64,000 nucleotides of DNA from an uncultured Erythrobacter sp. (GCA_947498065.1 CANMIS010000004.1:248001-312000); one strand, 5' to 3'; shown: positions 17,313 through 27,209, numbered from the stretch's first letter. A program made the numbers and translations. Notes: generated from the sequence alone by a model not told the origin.

Positions 17313-17930
17313 CTAGCCTGCTAAGAAGCCAGCGGAGCGCAATTGCGCCTCTAGGCTTGGCGCATCGGTGAACAAATGCGCCGACCATCCGCGAGCCTGC
17401 GCCGCCTCAATATTCGCGGCATTATCATCGGTGAAGAAAAGCTGCTCAGCCGCGAAGCCGCTGCGCTGCTCGACAATCTCGTAGATGCGTGCTTCAGGCT
17501 TTGCGACCTTCTCCGTGCCTGACACGATGATGTCGTCGAACAGGTCAAAGATCGCGTGCTCAGGGCGGAACATATTCCAAAATTCATGCCCGAAATTGGT
17601 CAGGCAAAACAGCGGCACCCCGTCAGCGTGCAGGCGTTTGACGATTTCATGCGTCCCATCAACCGGGCCTGGCACGGTCTCGTTAAAGCGCGTGGCATAC
17701 GCTTCGAGATGGGCCTCATACGTCGGGAACATCGCAATCCGCTCTGGCACCATATCACCCAGCGGGCGGCCGCGATCATGTTCGAAATGCCATTCTTCGG
17801 TCACGACATTGGCGAGGAACCAATCGAGCTCTTCGCGGTCCTCGATCAGCTTCTCAAACAGAGCCCGAAGCTGCCAGTGAAACAGCACGCGCCCCACATC
17901 GAACACGACGGCAACGGGTGACTTACTCAT
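17313..17930 (-). CDS. HAD-superfamily hydrolase, YihX-like
   Basis: A HAD-IA phosphatase-type hydrolase. Motif I is VFDVGRVLFHW (the DxGxV form usual in the YihX group), motif II FCLTNFG, motif III around KVAKPEARIY, and motif IV FFTDDNAANIEAAQARGW. YihX members dephosphorylate sugar phosphates or related small molecules, but the substrate here is unknown. I chose the ATG at 17930 (MSKSPVAVVFDVG; 205 aa) over 17948. Confidence 0.88.
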   Translation of the reverse strand: MSKSPVAVVFDVGRVLFHWQLRALFEKLIEDREELDWFLANVVTEEWHFEHDRGRPLGDMVPERIAMFPTYEAHLEAYATRFNETVPGPVDGTHEIVKRLHADGVPLFCLTNFGHEFWNMFRPEHAIFDLFDDIIVSGTEKVAKPEARIYEIVEQRSGFAAEQLFFTDDNAANIEAAQARGWSAHLFTDAPSLEAQLRSAGFLAG

Positions 17931-18032
17931 TAGGAATGCTCCAAACACGGCAACGGCCCGCTCTCCATTGCGGAGGCGGGCCGGTGCGGTTGCTCAATTG
18001 CCGCGCAGGCAATCGGCCAATAACAGGACTGA

Positions 18033-18158
18033 TTAGCCCTGGCGCGCCTTGAAACGGCGATTGGTCTTGTTGATCACATAGGTGCGACCACGACGACGAA
18101 TCACTCGGCAATCGCGGTGACGGTTTTTCAGCGACTTCAGGCTGTTGCGGATTTTCAT
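18033..18158 (-). CDS. rpmJ: 50S ribosomal protein L36
   Basis: A 41-aa protein too short for the ORF track. The minus-strand translation begins [24 protein letters not shown] and ends RRFKARQG. This is the longer proteobacterial L36 type, with a single Cys in place of the four-Cys zinc ribbon. It stands alone between the HAD gene and galE. Confidence 0.96.
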   Translation of the reverse strand: MKIRNSLKSLKNRHRDCRVIRRRGRTYVINKTNRRFKARQG

Positions 18159-18295
18159 TGTCTGTCTTCCAAAAGGTAAGCGCGCCGGAGATAGCCCCGA
18201 CGCGCGGAATTTGTTGAGCGCCCACTAGCGCCCGAGCCCGCCAAGGTCAAGCAATCTAAGCCGCAAAATCATGCACCTCGGCCTGACTTTACGGC

Positions 18296-19300
18296 CTAGC
18301 GCAGATCTGACAGCTTTCGCTCCCACGCCAGCGCGTGGGTGATAATCGTGTCGAGGTCAGCGTGCTTGGGCTGCCACGGCAAGGTGGATTGGATCCGCTT
18401 TGGATCAGAGACAAGCGAATCGGGATCGCCCGCCCGGCGCCCCTGAAGCACGCGGTTTATCGGGCGATTCGTCACACGGTCGACCGCATCCAGCACCTCA
18501 AGAACCGAGAAGCCTCGGCCATAACCGCAATTCATCGTAAGCGAGCGCTGGGGCTGTTCAATCAGCGCCTCAAGCGCCAGCACATGCGCCGCCGCCAAAT
18601 CGCTGACATGGATATAGTCGCGCACCCCCGTGCCATCGGGCGTGTCATAGTCCGTGCCGAACACACTCACCGATTCGCGTTTGCCCAGCGCCGCTTCAAC
18701 CGCGACCTTGATGAGGTGCGTGGCCCCTGCGGTGGATTGCCCGCTGCGCGCTTCAGGATCTGCGCCCGCGACATTGAAGTATCGCAAAGCGCAATAATTG
18801 AGATCATGCGCCGCTGATACATCGCCCAACATCTGCTCGGTCATCAGTTTCGACCAGCCATAGGGATTGATCGGATTGCGCGGCGTGTCCTCGGTAACCG
18901 GCGAGGTTTCTGGCACCCCGTAGGTGGCGGCGGTGGAGGAGAAAATGAAATGCGGCACGCCGGCCTTGGTCGCAGCCTCGATCAAGGCCCGGCTCTTCGC
19001 GGTGTTGTTATGGTAATATTTCAGCGGGTTTTCGACGCTCTCAGGAACGATGATCGAACCTGCAAAATGCATGACCGCGCCGGTTCCCTGCTCGGCAAAT
19101 ATGCGCGCCAGCAGCTCACCATCCTCAATGTCGCCTTCGTAAAGCGGTACGCCATCGGGGATCGCAAAGCGAAAGCCAGTGGTAAGGTTGTCGATCACAG
19201 CAACTGGCCAGCCTGCGTCTTTGAGCGCGAGCACTGCGTGGCTGCCAATGTAACCGGCACCGCCCGTTACGAGCACTGGGACTTTAGAAATTTCACTCAT
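18296..19300 (-). CDS. galE: UDP-glucose 4-epimerase
   Basis: GalE interconverts UDP-glucose and UDP-galactose and so supplies sugar donors for surface polysaccharide. The NAD-binding GGAGYIGSHAVLAL is at the N-terminus, the catalytic Ser/Tyr/Lys set lies in FSSTAATYG and NPYGWSKLM, and GTGVRDYIHVSDLAAAH is diagnostic of GalE. I took ATG 19300 (334 aa), because the 50 residues before it do not resemble the family. It is divergent from the DUF4136 lipoprotein and lies 24 kb from the exopolysaccharide locus. Confidence 0.95.
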   Translation of the reverse strand: MSEISKVPVLVTGGAGYIGSHAVLALKDAGWPVAVIDNLTTGFRFAIPDGVPLYEGDIEDGELLARIFAEQGTGAVMHFAGSIIVPESVENPLKYYHNNTAKSRALIEAATKAGVPHFIFSSTAATYGVPETSPVTEDTPRNPINPYGWSKLMTEQMLGDVSAAHDLNYCALRYFNVAGADPEARSGQSTAGATHLIKVAVEAALGKRESVSVFGTDYDTPDGTGVRDYIHVSDLAAAHVLALEALIEQPQRSLTMNCGYGRGFSVLEVLDAVDRVTNRPINRVLQGRRAGDPDSLVSDPKRIQSTLPWQPKHADLDTIITHALAWERKLSDLR

Positions 19301-19450
19301 GGGTAAGGCCTTAGCAAGGTGGGCGTGCAAAAGCGTAGATGGCTCATCGAAAGAAGCGCAGTTTTGCACAATCGCGCCAATGGGTTCAAACAGTGCGTCA
19401 TTATAACGGGATCGCGCGATCAATCGCCGCGCATATTTGAGGAGGCCCAC

Positions 19451-20110
19451 ATGGCACAGCCCATCAGGAAACCAGCCGCAATGCTCATCGCACTGGCGGC
19501 CAGCGCCGCGCTAGGCGCCTGCGCCACCGTGCCGCCGCCCAGCCCGGTTTCTGTGACCCGGTTTCACCAGCAGGATACGCTGGGCCAGATCGGCCAAGGC
19601 GTGGTGTTTGTCGAAAACGCGCCGGACGAGAGCAACGCCAATCTCGAACTCGCCCCATATAAGGCGGCAGTGGCAGCTCAACTCGCAGCGCTTGGCTACC
19701 GCGAGGGACCTCGCAGCGAAGCCAATGCCATTGCCAGCATCTCGCTGGAGCGGTTTGATGTGCGCAGCGAGCGCCAGGACCGCGGGCCCGTGAGCGTTGG
19801 GGTCGGCGGCCGGACCGGATCGTTTGGCTCAGGCGTTGGCCTGGGCATTGGGATCAACCTTGGCGGCGCCAGCAATCGCGCGCGCATCGGCACGGAGCTG
19901 TCGGTCACGCTTCGGCCTGTCGGCGCTCAGACGCCAGCCCCAAGCAATTTGTGGGAAGGGCGCGCTCAGATCGAAGTTTCTGAGGGCACGCCTGAAGCTC
20001 AGGCGGCTGAAACTGCACCAATTTTGGCAAAAGCCTTGTTTCGCGATTTCCCAGGGGGCAATGGCGACACCGTAACGATCAAATTGCAAGATATAGAGAC
20101 GAGTGAGTGA
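19451..20110 (+). CDS. DUF4136-type lipoprotein
   Basis: From ATG 19451, with a strong GGAGG RBS 6 bases upstream, the 219-aa product begins with a lipoprotein signal whose lipobox is LGAC. The mature part shows the DUF4136 pattern: [31 protein letters not shown], a Gly-rich [30 protein letters not shown] and [18 protein letters not shown]. Its role is unknown; relatives are envelope lipoproteins. The stop overlaps the next gene's GTG start. Confidence 0.85.
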   Translation: MAQPIRKPAAMLIALAASAALGACATVPPPSPVSVTRFHQQDTLGQIGQGVVFVENAPDESNANLELAPYKAAVAAQLAALGYREGPRSEANAIASISLERFDVRSERQDRGPVSVGVGGRTGSFGSGVGLGIGINLGGASNRARIGTELSVTLRPVGAQTPAPSNLWEGRAQIEVSEGTPEAQAAETAPILAKALFRDFPGGNGDTVTIKLQDIETSE

Positions 20111-21255
20111 CCAACACAGTGAATGACATTGCCATTGATGCCGAGTTTGACAGCGGCAATATCCAAGTACTCTCCGTCTCCGGAAACGGCGCCGAGCTCG
20201 CGCTGCGCAAGGACCATATGTCCGAATTTGCGCAGTGGTTCCACTTCCGGGTCACATGCGCCGCCGGCGAAGAGCTGACGCTGAAGATCACCGGCCTCAA
20301 CGAAAGCGCATTCACAGGCGGCTGGCCTGACTATGACGCCTGCGTGTCTGAGGATCGCGAATTTTGGGCGCGCGCATCCAGCAGTTTCGACAAGGACGAG
20401 GCGAATGGCACGCTGACCATCAGCTATGTCCCATCGGGCAATATCGCCTGGTTCGCATACTTCGCGCCTTACTCGATGGAGCGGCATCATGACCTCGTCG
20501 CAGAGGCCGCCGCGAGCGAAGGTGTCGACCTCTTGCGCCTTGGCACTACGCTGGACGGTCAAGCGATTGATTGCCTTGAAATGGGCGAAGGCGAGCGTTC
20601 CGTCTGGCTCTATGCGCGCCAGCATCCCGGCGAAACGCAGGCCGAATGGTGGATGGAGGGCGTGCTCGAATGCCTGACCGATCCGAGCGATCCGGTCGCG
20701 CGCGCGCTGCGCAGCAAATGCCGGTTCCACATCGTGCCCAATTGCAATCCGGATGGGTCGCGCCGCGGTCATCTGCGCACCAATGCGGTTGGCACCAATC
20801 TCAACCGCGAATGGGCCGAGCCGAGCGCTGAGAAATCACCCGAAGTCCTCGCCATCCGCAATCACATGGATGCAACTGGGGTGGACTTTGCGATTGATGC
20901 ACACGGCGATGAAGCGATCCCCGCTGTGTTCCTGGCAGGCTTTGAAGGCATCCCATCCTGGACCGACGCGCAAGGCGAAGACTTCTATCGCTATCAGCGC
21001 ATTCTGGACCGCCGCACGCCGGATTTCCAAACGAAGCTCGGCTATCCCAAAGCCCCCGCTGGCAAAGCCAATCTGGGGATCAGCACCAATTTGGTGGCGG
21101 AACGTTTCGGCTGCACCGCCATGACGCTGGAAATGCCGTATAAGGATTTGGCCGACGCGCCAGAGCCAGAGCAGGGCTGGTCACCGGAACGCTGTAAGCT
21201 GCTGGCGCGCGATTGTCTGGCCGCGCTGCTGGAATGGCTGGACGATCCGCAATAG
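20107..21255 (+). CDS. M14-family cytosolic zinc carboxypeptidase
   Basis: A 382-aa peptidase of the cytosolic carboxypeptidase-like M14 group. An N-terminal beta domain ([21 protein letters not shown]) precedes the catalytic domain. The zinc ligands HxxE sit in [15 protein letters not shown], substrate-binding residues in [24 protein letters not shown], the third zinc His in FAIDAHGDE, and the catalytic Glu in MTLEMPYKD. There is no signal peptide. It starts at GTG 20107, overlapping the upstream lipoprotein stop, so the two are translationally coupled. Confidence 0.92.
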   Translation: MTNTVNDIAIDAEFDSGNIQVLSVSGNGAELALRKDHMSEFAQWFHFRVTCAAGEELTLKITGLNESAFTGGWPDYDACVSEDREFWARASSSFDKDEANGTLTISYVPSGNIAWFAYFAPYSMERHHDLVAEAAASEGVDLLRLGTTLDGQAIDCLEMGEGERSVWLYARQHPGETQAEWWMEGVLECLTDPSDPVARALRSKCRFHIVPNCNPDGSRRGHLRTNAVGTNLNREWAEPSAEKSPEVLAIRNHMDATGVDFAIDAHGDEAIPAVFLAGFEGIPSWTDAQGEDFYRYQRILDRRTPDFQTKLGYPKAPAGKANLGISTNLVAERFGCTAMTLEMPYKDLADAPEPEQGWSPERCKLLARDCLAALLEWLDDPQ

Positions 21256-21334
21256 GATTTTACATCCCGTTCAGTCTGCTCCCAGCCGGCGCTGTGCTAC
21301 TATCCAGCGCAGTGCGTAGGGAGAGGACTAAACA

Positions 21335-22024
21335 ATGGCCGAAAAACTGAACTGGAATCGCCGCAATATTCTGCTTGGAACAGGAGCGCTCGGCCTTGCG
21401 GCGATGCTTCCCGCGCCAGCCTATGCGCAAGGTTTCAGCCTCACCTCTTTGCTGGGAAAGGCCAGCGACAGCGCGCTCGATCAGCTCGCGCAGCCGGGTG
21501 CCTTTTACGGCGATGAAGCCATTCGCATTGGCCTGCCCATAATCGGCAAAAAGCGCGGCGGACTGCTCGGATCGATCCTGGGCGCGGGGCGAAAGCTGGG
21601 AATTCTTGATGGCGTCACCCGCCGGATCAATGATGCCGCTGGAATCGCTGCGGGAGAGGCCAAGCCGATCTTCCGCGATGCGATCAATGATCTCTCAATC
21701 GCCGATGCGCCGGGCATTATATCCAAGGGCGACGGCGGCACCCGCTATTTGCGAAGCAGCGCCAATGACACGTTGCAAGGCAAGCTCTCTCCGCTGGTCG
21801 ACAGAGCGCTTGAGGAGCTGGGCGTTTATGGTGAGTTTGAAAAGCTATCGAGCCAGCACCGTTTTATCAGCGCAGCCGGGCTCAACCGCGAGGGGATCAA
21901 TCGCAGCGTGACCGATCAAGGCCTCGATGGCATTTTCTCTTACATCGGCAAGGAAGAGCGCGCGTTCCGCAAAAACCCGCTTGGTGATGTCGGCAAGGCC
22001 TTGGGCGACATCTTCGGCAATTAA
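21335..22024 (+). CDS. DUF4197 exported protein with Tat-like signal
   Basis: The N-terminus NRRNILLGTGALGLAAMLPAPAYA has a twin Arg and a hydrophobic core, resembling a Tat signal. The mature part matches DUF4197: a repeated amphipathic pattern with DAIRIGLP, DGVTRRINDAAGIAAGEAKPIF, FLRSSAND-type text and LGDVGKALGDIFG at the end. The function is unknown. An RBS GGGAGAGGA precedes the ATG. The stop overlaps that of the convergent cdd by 4 bp. Confidence 0.85.
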   Translation: MAEKLNWNRRNILLGTGALGLAAMLPAPAYAQGFSLTSLLGKASDSALDQLAQPGAFYGDEAIRIGLPIIGKKRGGLLGSILGAGRKLGILDGVTRRINDAAGIAAGEAKPIFRDAINDLSIADAPGIISKGDGGTRYLRSSANDTLQGKLSPLVDRALEELGVYGEFEKLSSQHRFISAAGLNREGINRSVTDQGLDGIFSYIGKEERAFRKNPLGDVGKALGDIFGN

Positions 22025-22455
22025 GCCAGATGCGCAGGCCCAAATGCGTGCGGGAGCAGCTGTGACAGGGCAACACGCCGGACCTCATCCGAGCCGACGC
22101 ACAATATCTCTGGATCGGTCCCGCCCAATTGCGCGAGCTCATTCAGCACCTGGCGGCACCGTCCGCATGGCGTGATCGGGTCTCCATCGCCGCTGTCATG
22201 CGGGCCCGTTACGGCGACCGCCACCAGCCCGCCGCGCCGGCCATCAGCCATCGCTTTCGAAACAGCGATCGTCTCCGCACATAGCGCAAGGCCATAGCTG
22301 GCGTTCTCGACATTGGTGCCGGTCACGACCGCGCCGTCATCAAACAGCAGCGCAGCGCCGACCGAATAATTGGAATATGGCGAGTATGAATGCTCCGCCG
22401 CCGCGCGCGCAGCAGCCACCAATTCGCCCTCATTCAATTCTGGATGACCACCCAT
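22021..22455 (-). CDS. cdd: Cytidine deaminase
   Basis: Cdd deaminates cytidine and deoxycytidine in pyrimidine salvage. NVENASYGLALCAETIAVSKAM carries the first zinc Cys and the catalytic Glu, and PCGRCRQVLNEL carries the other two zinc Cys. At 144 aa it is the short homotetrameric type. Its start lies inside the end of the upstream GH25-like gene (22-bp overlap). Confidence 0.95.
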   Translation of the reverse strand: MGGHPELNEGELVAAARAAAEHSYSPYSNYSVGAALLFDDGAVVTGTNVENASYGLALCAETIAVSKAMADGRRGGLVAVAVTGPHDSGDGDPITPCGRCRQVLNELAQLGGTDPEILCVGSDEVRRVALSQLLPHAFGPAHLA

Positions 22456-23183
22456 TCTATCGGCTCCTCTGCCGCTTCACTGACCAATTGGCTGTTGGCG
22501 CTCCATAGCAGCCATGGCCGTCCGGCATAGGCCGGTTTCGCGCGGTCGCGTTCCAGCCAAAGGTCGCGCTCGATATTGCCCGCGACCGTGTGGCGTTCTT
22601 CAAACTCGCTGCTGATTTTCAGCACAACAGGCTTGCCCGCATGCATCTCAATCTGATTGATCAAAGTCATCAGCTCGCTTTCGACCGCCGCGTCGCTGAT
22701 CGCGTCTTCGCAAACGTCCGCCACCACCGATAAGCCAATCGCTGGCGGCAGCAGGTCGGCGCTGCGCGGCACCATGCGGGTAAAGCGGGCCGATTGCGGG
22801 TCTGCGCGCTGGCACGGGTTGAACACATGCAGCATGCCGACCTTCATCCCGCTGCGCTCAGCCGCGCTGAGGTGCTTGGCGAACTCAGGATCAGGCGGCG
22901 CAGTGGCATCGCCCAGATCAAGATAGACGAACTGCCCGCCCAGCGCTTTCAGCGTTTCAAACCGCACGTCCTCTGCCCCGCTGGCAACCACCGCGCCTTG
23001 CTCTGGAAAGACCGCCTCGTCCGGGCGCCAACTGCGCATGTCCCACCAGAACCAAGCGGCATAGATGATCGCGGCCAAAGCAAGGCTGGCCGCCGCATAC
23101 AGCAGCAAACGCCCGCGGCGCGGTTTCCCTGTGCGCGTACGGCTTGGCCGTTTGGCCTTGGTTTTGGAACGACTGCTCGCCAC
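22434..23183 (-). CDS. Membrane-anchored GH25-like (lysozyme-fold) protein
   Basis: The 249-aa protein has a strongly basic N-terminus, one transmembrane helix (LLLYAAASLALAAIIYAAWFWW) and a GH25-like domain. Recognisable blocks are GGQFVYLDLGDATAPPDPEFAKHLSAAERSGMKVGMLHVFNPC in outline and GKPVVLKISSEFEE. The DxE that usually carries the GH25 catalytic acids is not seen; the corresponding region reads IGLSVVADVCEDA. It may therefore bind peptidoglycan without cleaving it. It overlaps cdd and sits just below the UPF0262 gene. Confidence 0.7.
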   Translation of the reverse strand: MASSRSKTKAKRPSRTRTGKPRRGRLLLYAAASLALAAIIYAAWFWWDMRSWRPDEAVFPEQGAVVASGAEDVRFETLKALGGQFVYLDLGDATAPPDPEFAKHLSAAERSGMKVGMLHVFNPCQRADPQSARFTRMVPRSADLLPPAIGLSVVADVCEDAISDAAVESELMTLINQIEMHAGKPVVLKISSEFEERHTVAGNIERDLWLERDRAKPAYAGRPWLLWSANSQLVSEAAEEPIEWVVIQN

Positions 23184-23205
23184 GTCTGCTGCCCTGCCCC
23201 TGCCC

Positions 23206-23730
23206 TCAGCCTTTGATATGCAAAACGCAGATCAGGGTGAACAGACGGCGGGCGGTGGCGAAATCGGTTTCCACTTTTCCCTCAAGCCGCTCGAGCAAGA
23301 GCTCGGCCGCATTGTTGTGAATGCCGCGCCGCGCCATATCGATTGTCTCAATCTCTGACGGTGTCGCCTTGCGAATGGCCTGATAATAGCTGTCGCAAAT
23401 CGCAAAATACTCGCGGATCGGACGGCGAAAACGCGCCAGGCCAATCACCAGACTTTCGAGCAACGCTTCATCCGTATCGCTGACATCCATCACCAGGCGG
23501 CCATCGCGCACGGACAATTGCAATCGGTACGGCCCGTCCGCGCCGCGCTCTGCACTGCGCAGCGGCTTAAAGCTGTTTTCCTCGATCAGGTCATAAATCG
23601 CGACGCGCCGCTCCTGCTCGACATCGGCGTTGCGCCAGAGGATCGTCTCCTCATCCAGCGCGACATGCGCGATGCGATAATTGCCGGGTTGGCTCGCAGA
23701 AGATTCGCTTGGCGTGACCATTACAAGCAT
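23206..23730 (-). CDS. UPF0262 family protein
   Basis: This alphaproteobacterial family has no known function. The 174-aa product matches it across most of its length: RIAHVALDEETILWRNADVEQERRVAIYDLIEENSF in outline, LVIGLARFRRPIREYFAICDSYYQAIR, and IETIDMARRGIHNNAAELLLERL. The first ~14 residues before YRIAHV are not conserved, so the true start may be slightly internal. It is divergent from dnaB. Confidence 0.88.
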   Translation of the reverse strand: MLVMVTPSESSASQPGNYRIAHVALDEETILWRNADVEQERRVAIYDLIEENSFKPLRSAERGADGPYRLQLSVRDGRLVMDVSDTDEALLESLVIGLARFRRPIREYFAICDSYYQAIRKATPSEIETIDMARRGIHNNAAELLLERLEGKVETDFATARRLFTLICVLHIKG

Positions 23731-23860
23731 CGCCTTCGCAGATCGTATCGGGACAGTTCAAGCACTTCGATCAACCATCCCCGCTATCCACAGCCAAGTG
23801 AGGCGAATTTGCCGCCATTTGCCCTTGCGCCATTTCCCATCCGCTGCGCAAGAGACGCGC

Positions 23861-25369
23861 ATGGCCGAACCTGAAATTCTTCTCCCCATCGATTCTCAAT
23901 CCGACACTGCTCGCAAGCTGCCTTCTAACCTAGAGGCAGAGGCGGCGTTTCTGGGTGCGGTTCTGATCGACAACCGGGTGATTGAGGAATTGCAGACCCC
24001 TCTGCGGCCCGACCACTTCTTTGAGCCGCTGCACGACCGGATTTACACCCGCATCCTGACCCTGATTGAGCGCAATGCGACCGCCAGTCCGGTCACTCTG
24101 CGCCCGTATTTCGAGAGCGATGAAGCTCTAAAGGAATTAGGCGGGACGAGCTATCTGGCTCAGCTAACTGCGAACGGCGCAGGCCTGCTTGCCCCGCGCG
24201 AATTGGCTCAGCAAATTTACGATCTTGCGCTGCTGCGGGAACTGGTCAGCGTTGGCCGCGGCCTGGTGGAAGGCGCGCTCGACACCAGCGAAGAAGTCGA
24301 TCCGATGGACCGAATCTCGCAAGCTGAAGCCGACTTGTTCAAGGTTGCCGAGGGCGCGGCCACGGGCAGCGAAGCCTCGACTTTCCGCGACGCGGCGCTA
24401 ACCGCAATCAAAATGGCCGAAGCCGCGATGAATTCCGGCGGCGGGCTATCAGGCAAGACAACCGGCCTGCAGTCAATCGACCGCAAGACATCCGGCCTGC
24501 ACGCCTCCGACCTTATCATTCTCGCCGGGCGTCCGGGCATGGGCAAGACATCGCTTGCCACCAATATCGCCTTCAATTGCGCCGAAGCCCATTTGAACTG
24601 GGAGCAAGATGGCGGCGAGTTCAATTATGGCGCACCGGCCGCGTTCTTCAGCCTTGAGATGAGCGCCGACCAGCTCGCAACGCGTATCCTTGCCGAGCAA
24701 GCCGAGATCAGTTCTGAGGCTTTGCGGAGCGGCAAAATGAGCCGGGAGGACTTCCAAAAATTGTCCTTTGCGAGCCAGCGCCTTGCCGAATTGCCGCTCT
24801 ATATTGACGATACGCCTGCTCTTACCATCGGTGCGCTGCGCACCCGCGCACGGCGGATGAAGCGGCGTCATGATATCGGCCTGATCGTGGTCGACTATCT
24901 GCAGCTGCTGCAGGGCTCTGGCCGGGCGAATGACAATAGGGTCAACGAGATTTCGGAAATCAGCCGCGGCCTGAAAACGCTCGCTAAGGAACTCAGCGTT
25001 CCGGTGATCGCGCTCTCGCAGCTTAGCCGTGCGGTGGAACAGCGCGAGGACAAGCGGCCCATGCTGTCTGACCTTCGCGAATCGGGCTCGATTGAGCAAG
25101 ACGCCGACATGGTCTGGTTTGTCTACCGCGATGATTATTATCTGGAGGCCACGCGGCCCGACTTCCCGACCGAGGCCAGCACGCCTGAAGCGGTTGAAAA
25201 ATACCGCGCTTGGGAAGAATCCTACGAGCAGGTCAAAAACAAGGCTGCGGTCAACGTTGCAAAGCAGCGTCACGGTTCGACCGGCATGGTCCCGCTGCAT
25301 TTCCAGAGCGAGTTCACCAAATTTACCTCGCCAAATCTCAAGGATTACTCGGATTACGGATACGAGTGA
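23861..25369 (+). CDS. dnaB: Replicative DNA helicase DnaB
   Basis: DnaB is the hexameric 5'-3' helicase at the replication fork. The N-terminal primase-interaction domain begins PSNLEAEAAFLGAVLIDNRV. The RecA-like C-terminal domain has Walker A GRPGMGKTSLATNIAF, Walker B LIVVDYLQLLQG, VIALSQLSRAVEQREDKRPMLSDLRESGSIEQDAD and the arginine-finger region. The ORF opens at 23681, but ATG 23861 (502 aa) gives the usual DnaB N-terminus. A near-consensus DnaA-box-like CTATCCACAG lies about 70 bases upstream of the ATG. Confidence 0.96.
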   Translation: MAEPEILLPIDSQSDTARKLPSNLEAEAAFLGAVLIDNRVIEELQTPLRPDHFFEPLHDRIYTRILTLIERNATASPVTLRPYFESDEALKELGGTSYLAQLTANGAGLLAPRELAQQIYDLALLRELVSVGRGLVEGALDTSEEVDPMDRISQAEADLFKVAEGAATGSEASTFRDAALTAIKMAEAAMNSGGGLSGKTTGLQSIDRKTSGLHASDLIILAGRPGMGKTSLATNIAFNCAEAHLNWEQDGGEFNYGAPAAFFSLEMSADQLATRILAEQAEISSEALRSGKMSREDFQKLSFASQRLAELPLYIDDTPALTIGALRTRARRMKRRHDIGLIVVDYLQLLQGSGRANDNRVNEISEISRGLKTLAKELSVPVIALSQLSRAVEQREDKRPMLSDLRESGSIEQDADMVWFVYRDDYYLEATRPDFPTEASTPEAVEKYRAWEESYEQVKNKAAVNVAKQRHGSTGMVPLHFQSEFTKFTSPNLKDYSDYGYE

Positions 25370-25393
25370 TATCCGCGCGGAAAGGCGCGGTCC

Positions 25394-26572
25394 TTAAGGA
25401 TTGAGCCTGCGCGCAGCCCAGGCATCCGCCAATCCGAAATAGAACCACAATCTCCAGCGCAGGCGCGTAAAGAATGTGGCGTTTTCGCTGTACCATTCCG
25501 GCGTGATCGGTGTGCTCGCGCGTTCCAGATGATCCATGAATTCGCGCAGGCGCGCGGCCAGCGCCTCATCCTCGACGCGCACCATCAGCTCCAGATTGAT
25601 CCGCACAGAGCGGCGATCCAGATTGGCGCTGCCAAAATAGCTGATCGCATCCACGACCAGCAATTTCATATGCAGCTTGCACGGGCGAAATTCGAAGATG
25701 CTCACACCCGCTTTTAGGAAGCGGTTGTATAGCAGTCTCGCCGCCTCAATCGTCGCCATTATGTCGGACTTGCCTGCGGTGATCATGCGCACATCGCCGC
25801 GCCTTCCCACCTTGGCCATTTGACGCCGAATGCTGCGCGGCGGGGCGAAATAGGCGGTCACAAAGTCCAGCCTGGTGGCCTTCGCCAGGTCCTTCTTCAG
25901 CCGGTACGCCCAATTCTGCGCGCGCACGACTGGCCCGCCCAGCACCAATTGCACGGGCTCATCCCCAGGGTCCCAATCGCGCACCATCTTGCGGATCCTG
26001 CGAAGCTGCGATCCTTCGCTTTCCACCCAGCTACAAATGCTGGCGAACCATTCGCCAAATCGGCTCACCACGGGCCCCTCAATCGCGACCCCCAGATCGC
26101 ACCAGCCGTTTTTCTCGGGCGGGTCATAATAGTGATCAGAGACGTTGGAGCCGCCGGTCATGACCCGCGCGCCGTCGGCAATCGCGAATTTTTGATGGTT
26201 GCGAATAAGGTAGCGCACGCCCCAGCGCGGCGAAAAGACGGCGAAACGCCCGCCCGCTTGCTCCAAGGGTTCAAAGAATTCCGGCGGAGCATCGCTGCCA
26301 AACGCATCGACGATCAGATGGACCTTCACCCCGCGTTTCGCCGCCCTCACCATCGCATCGCGAACTTTCGTGCCGGAGACATCGTCTTGAAAGAGGTAGT
26401 AAAAAACCTCCAAAGAGCGCTCCGCCTCGTCAATATGATCGATCAGAGCCGCGAGCCTGTCTGAGCCTCTGGGATAGAACGTGAAGGCGTGACCCTGAGC
26501 CTCCATCTGGAAACTGTCGGAATCGCTGTAATCGCTCGTTGGCGTTTCGGCGGGATTGGGCGCAGGTTGCAT
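25394..26572 (-). CDS. Phospholipase D-like / cardiolipin synthase-type protein
   Basis: The 392-aa protein has two HKD motifs of the PLD superfamily: HQKFAIADGARVMTGGSNVSD and HMKLLVVDAISYFGSANLDRRS. The inner regions (DRLAALIDHIDEAERSLEVFYYLFQDDVSG in outline) match the short, soluble ClsB/ClsC-like cardiolipin synthases. There is no N-terminal transmembrane pair as in ClsA. It probably forms cardiolipin or a related transphosphatidylation product. The gene is convergent with dnaB (24-bp gap). Confidence 0.9.
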   Translation of the reverse strand: MQPAPNPAETPTSDYSDSDSFQMEAQGHAFTFYPRGSDRLAALIDHIDEAERSLEVFYYLFQDDVSGTKVRDAMVRAAKRGVKVHLIVDAFGSDAPPEFFEPLEQAGGRFAVFSPRWGVRYLIRNHQKFAIADGARVMTGGSNVSDHYYDPPEKNGWCDLGVAIEGPVVSRFGEWFASICSWVESEGSQLRRIRKMVRDWDPGDEPVQLVLGGPVVRAQNWAYRLKKDLAKATRLDFVTAYFAPPRSIRRQMAKVGRRGDVRMITAGKSDIMATIEAARLLYNRFLKAGVSIFEFRPCKLHMKLLVVDAISYFGSANLDRRSVRINLELMVRVEDEALAARLREFMDHLERASTPITPEWYSENATFFTRLRWRLWFYFGLADAWAARRLNP

Positions 26573-26685
26573 AGGCTGACCCTCTTAGAGCGTCGCCCGC
26601 AGAATGCTCGCATTTCTTGACTCACAGCGGCCTTACGACTAATTGCGGCGCTCATTTTCCAAAAAATCTAATTTAAGAGGCCAGT

Positions 26686-27033
26686 ATGGCACGCGTTACC
26701 GTTGAAGATTGCGTAGACAAGATTCCAAACCGTTTTGATCTGGTGCTGCTCGCAGCCCAGCGTGCGCGCGAAATCTCTGGCGGTGCTGAACTGACCCTCG
26801 ACCGCGACCGCGATAAGAACCCGGTTGTGGCCCTGCGCGAAGTCGCTGAGCAAACAATCAAGCCGAAGGAACTGAAAGAGGCGCTGGTTACCGGCCTTCA
26901 GAAAATCCTTCCTGATGACGAAGATGATGCCGATGAAATCGGCTCGCTGAGCCAATCGGCCGAAGCGCTGCGGATTACCGCTTCTGCTCCGACCCGCTCG
27001 ACATCGATCGGATCAGATTACGACGGCAGCTAA
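26686..27033 (+). CDS. rpoZ: DNA-directed RNA polymerase omega subunit
   Basis: RpoZ assists assembly of RNA polymerase around beta'. The start [33 protein letters not shown] is the canonical omega N-terminus, followed by [14 protein letters not shown]. The C-terminal ~50 residues are an acidic tail with [12 protein letters not shown], usual in Sphingomonadales. It has its own terminator. A spoT/relA neighbour, common elsewhere, is absent here. Confidence 0.97.
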   Translation: MARVTVEDCVDKIPNRFDLVLLAAQRAREISGGAELTLDRDRDKNPVVALREVAEQTIKPKELKEALVTGLQKILPDDEDDADEIGSLSQSAEALRITASAPTRSTSIGSDYDGS

Positions 27034-27078
27034 GCTGGCTTACATTCATGCGCGCTTTTGCGCGCAGTTTACGAAAGA

Positions 27079-27102
27079 GGCTGCCGGTTGGCGGCCTTTT
27101 TT
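27079..27102 (+). terminator. Rho-independent terminator after rpoZ
   Basis: GGCTGCC-ggtt-GGCGGCC is followed by TTTTTT, a seven-pair stem with one T-G pair. It begins 45 bp beyond the rpoZ stop. Confidence 0.9.
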
Positions 27103-27209
27103 GTGCCTATCTTGCCGCCCTCCTTCACAATGTGCGAAGTCCGGGGCTTCAGGGTCTTTCACCTTGGCGATCATGCTGCTTATAAGGCGGCAGGTGGATT
27201 GAGGGGTCT

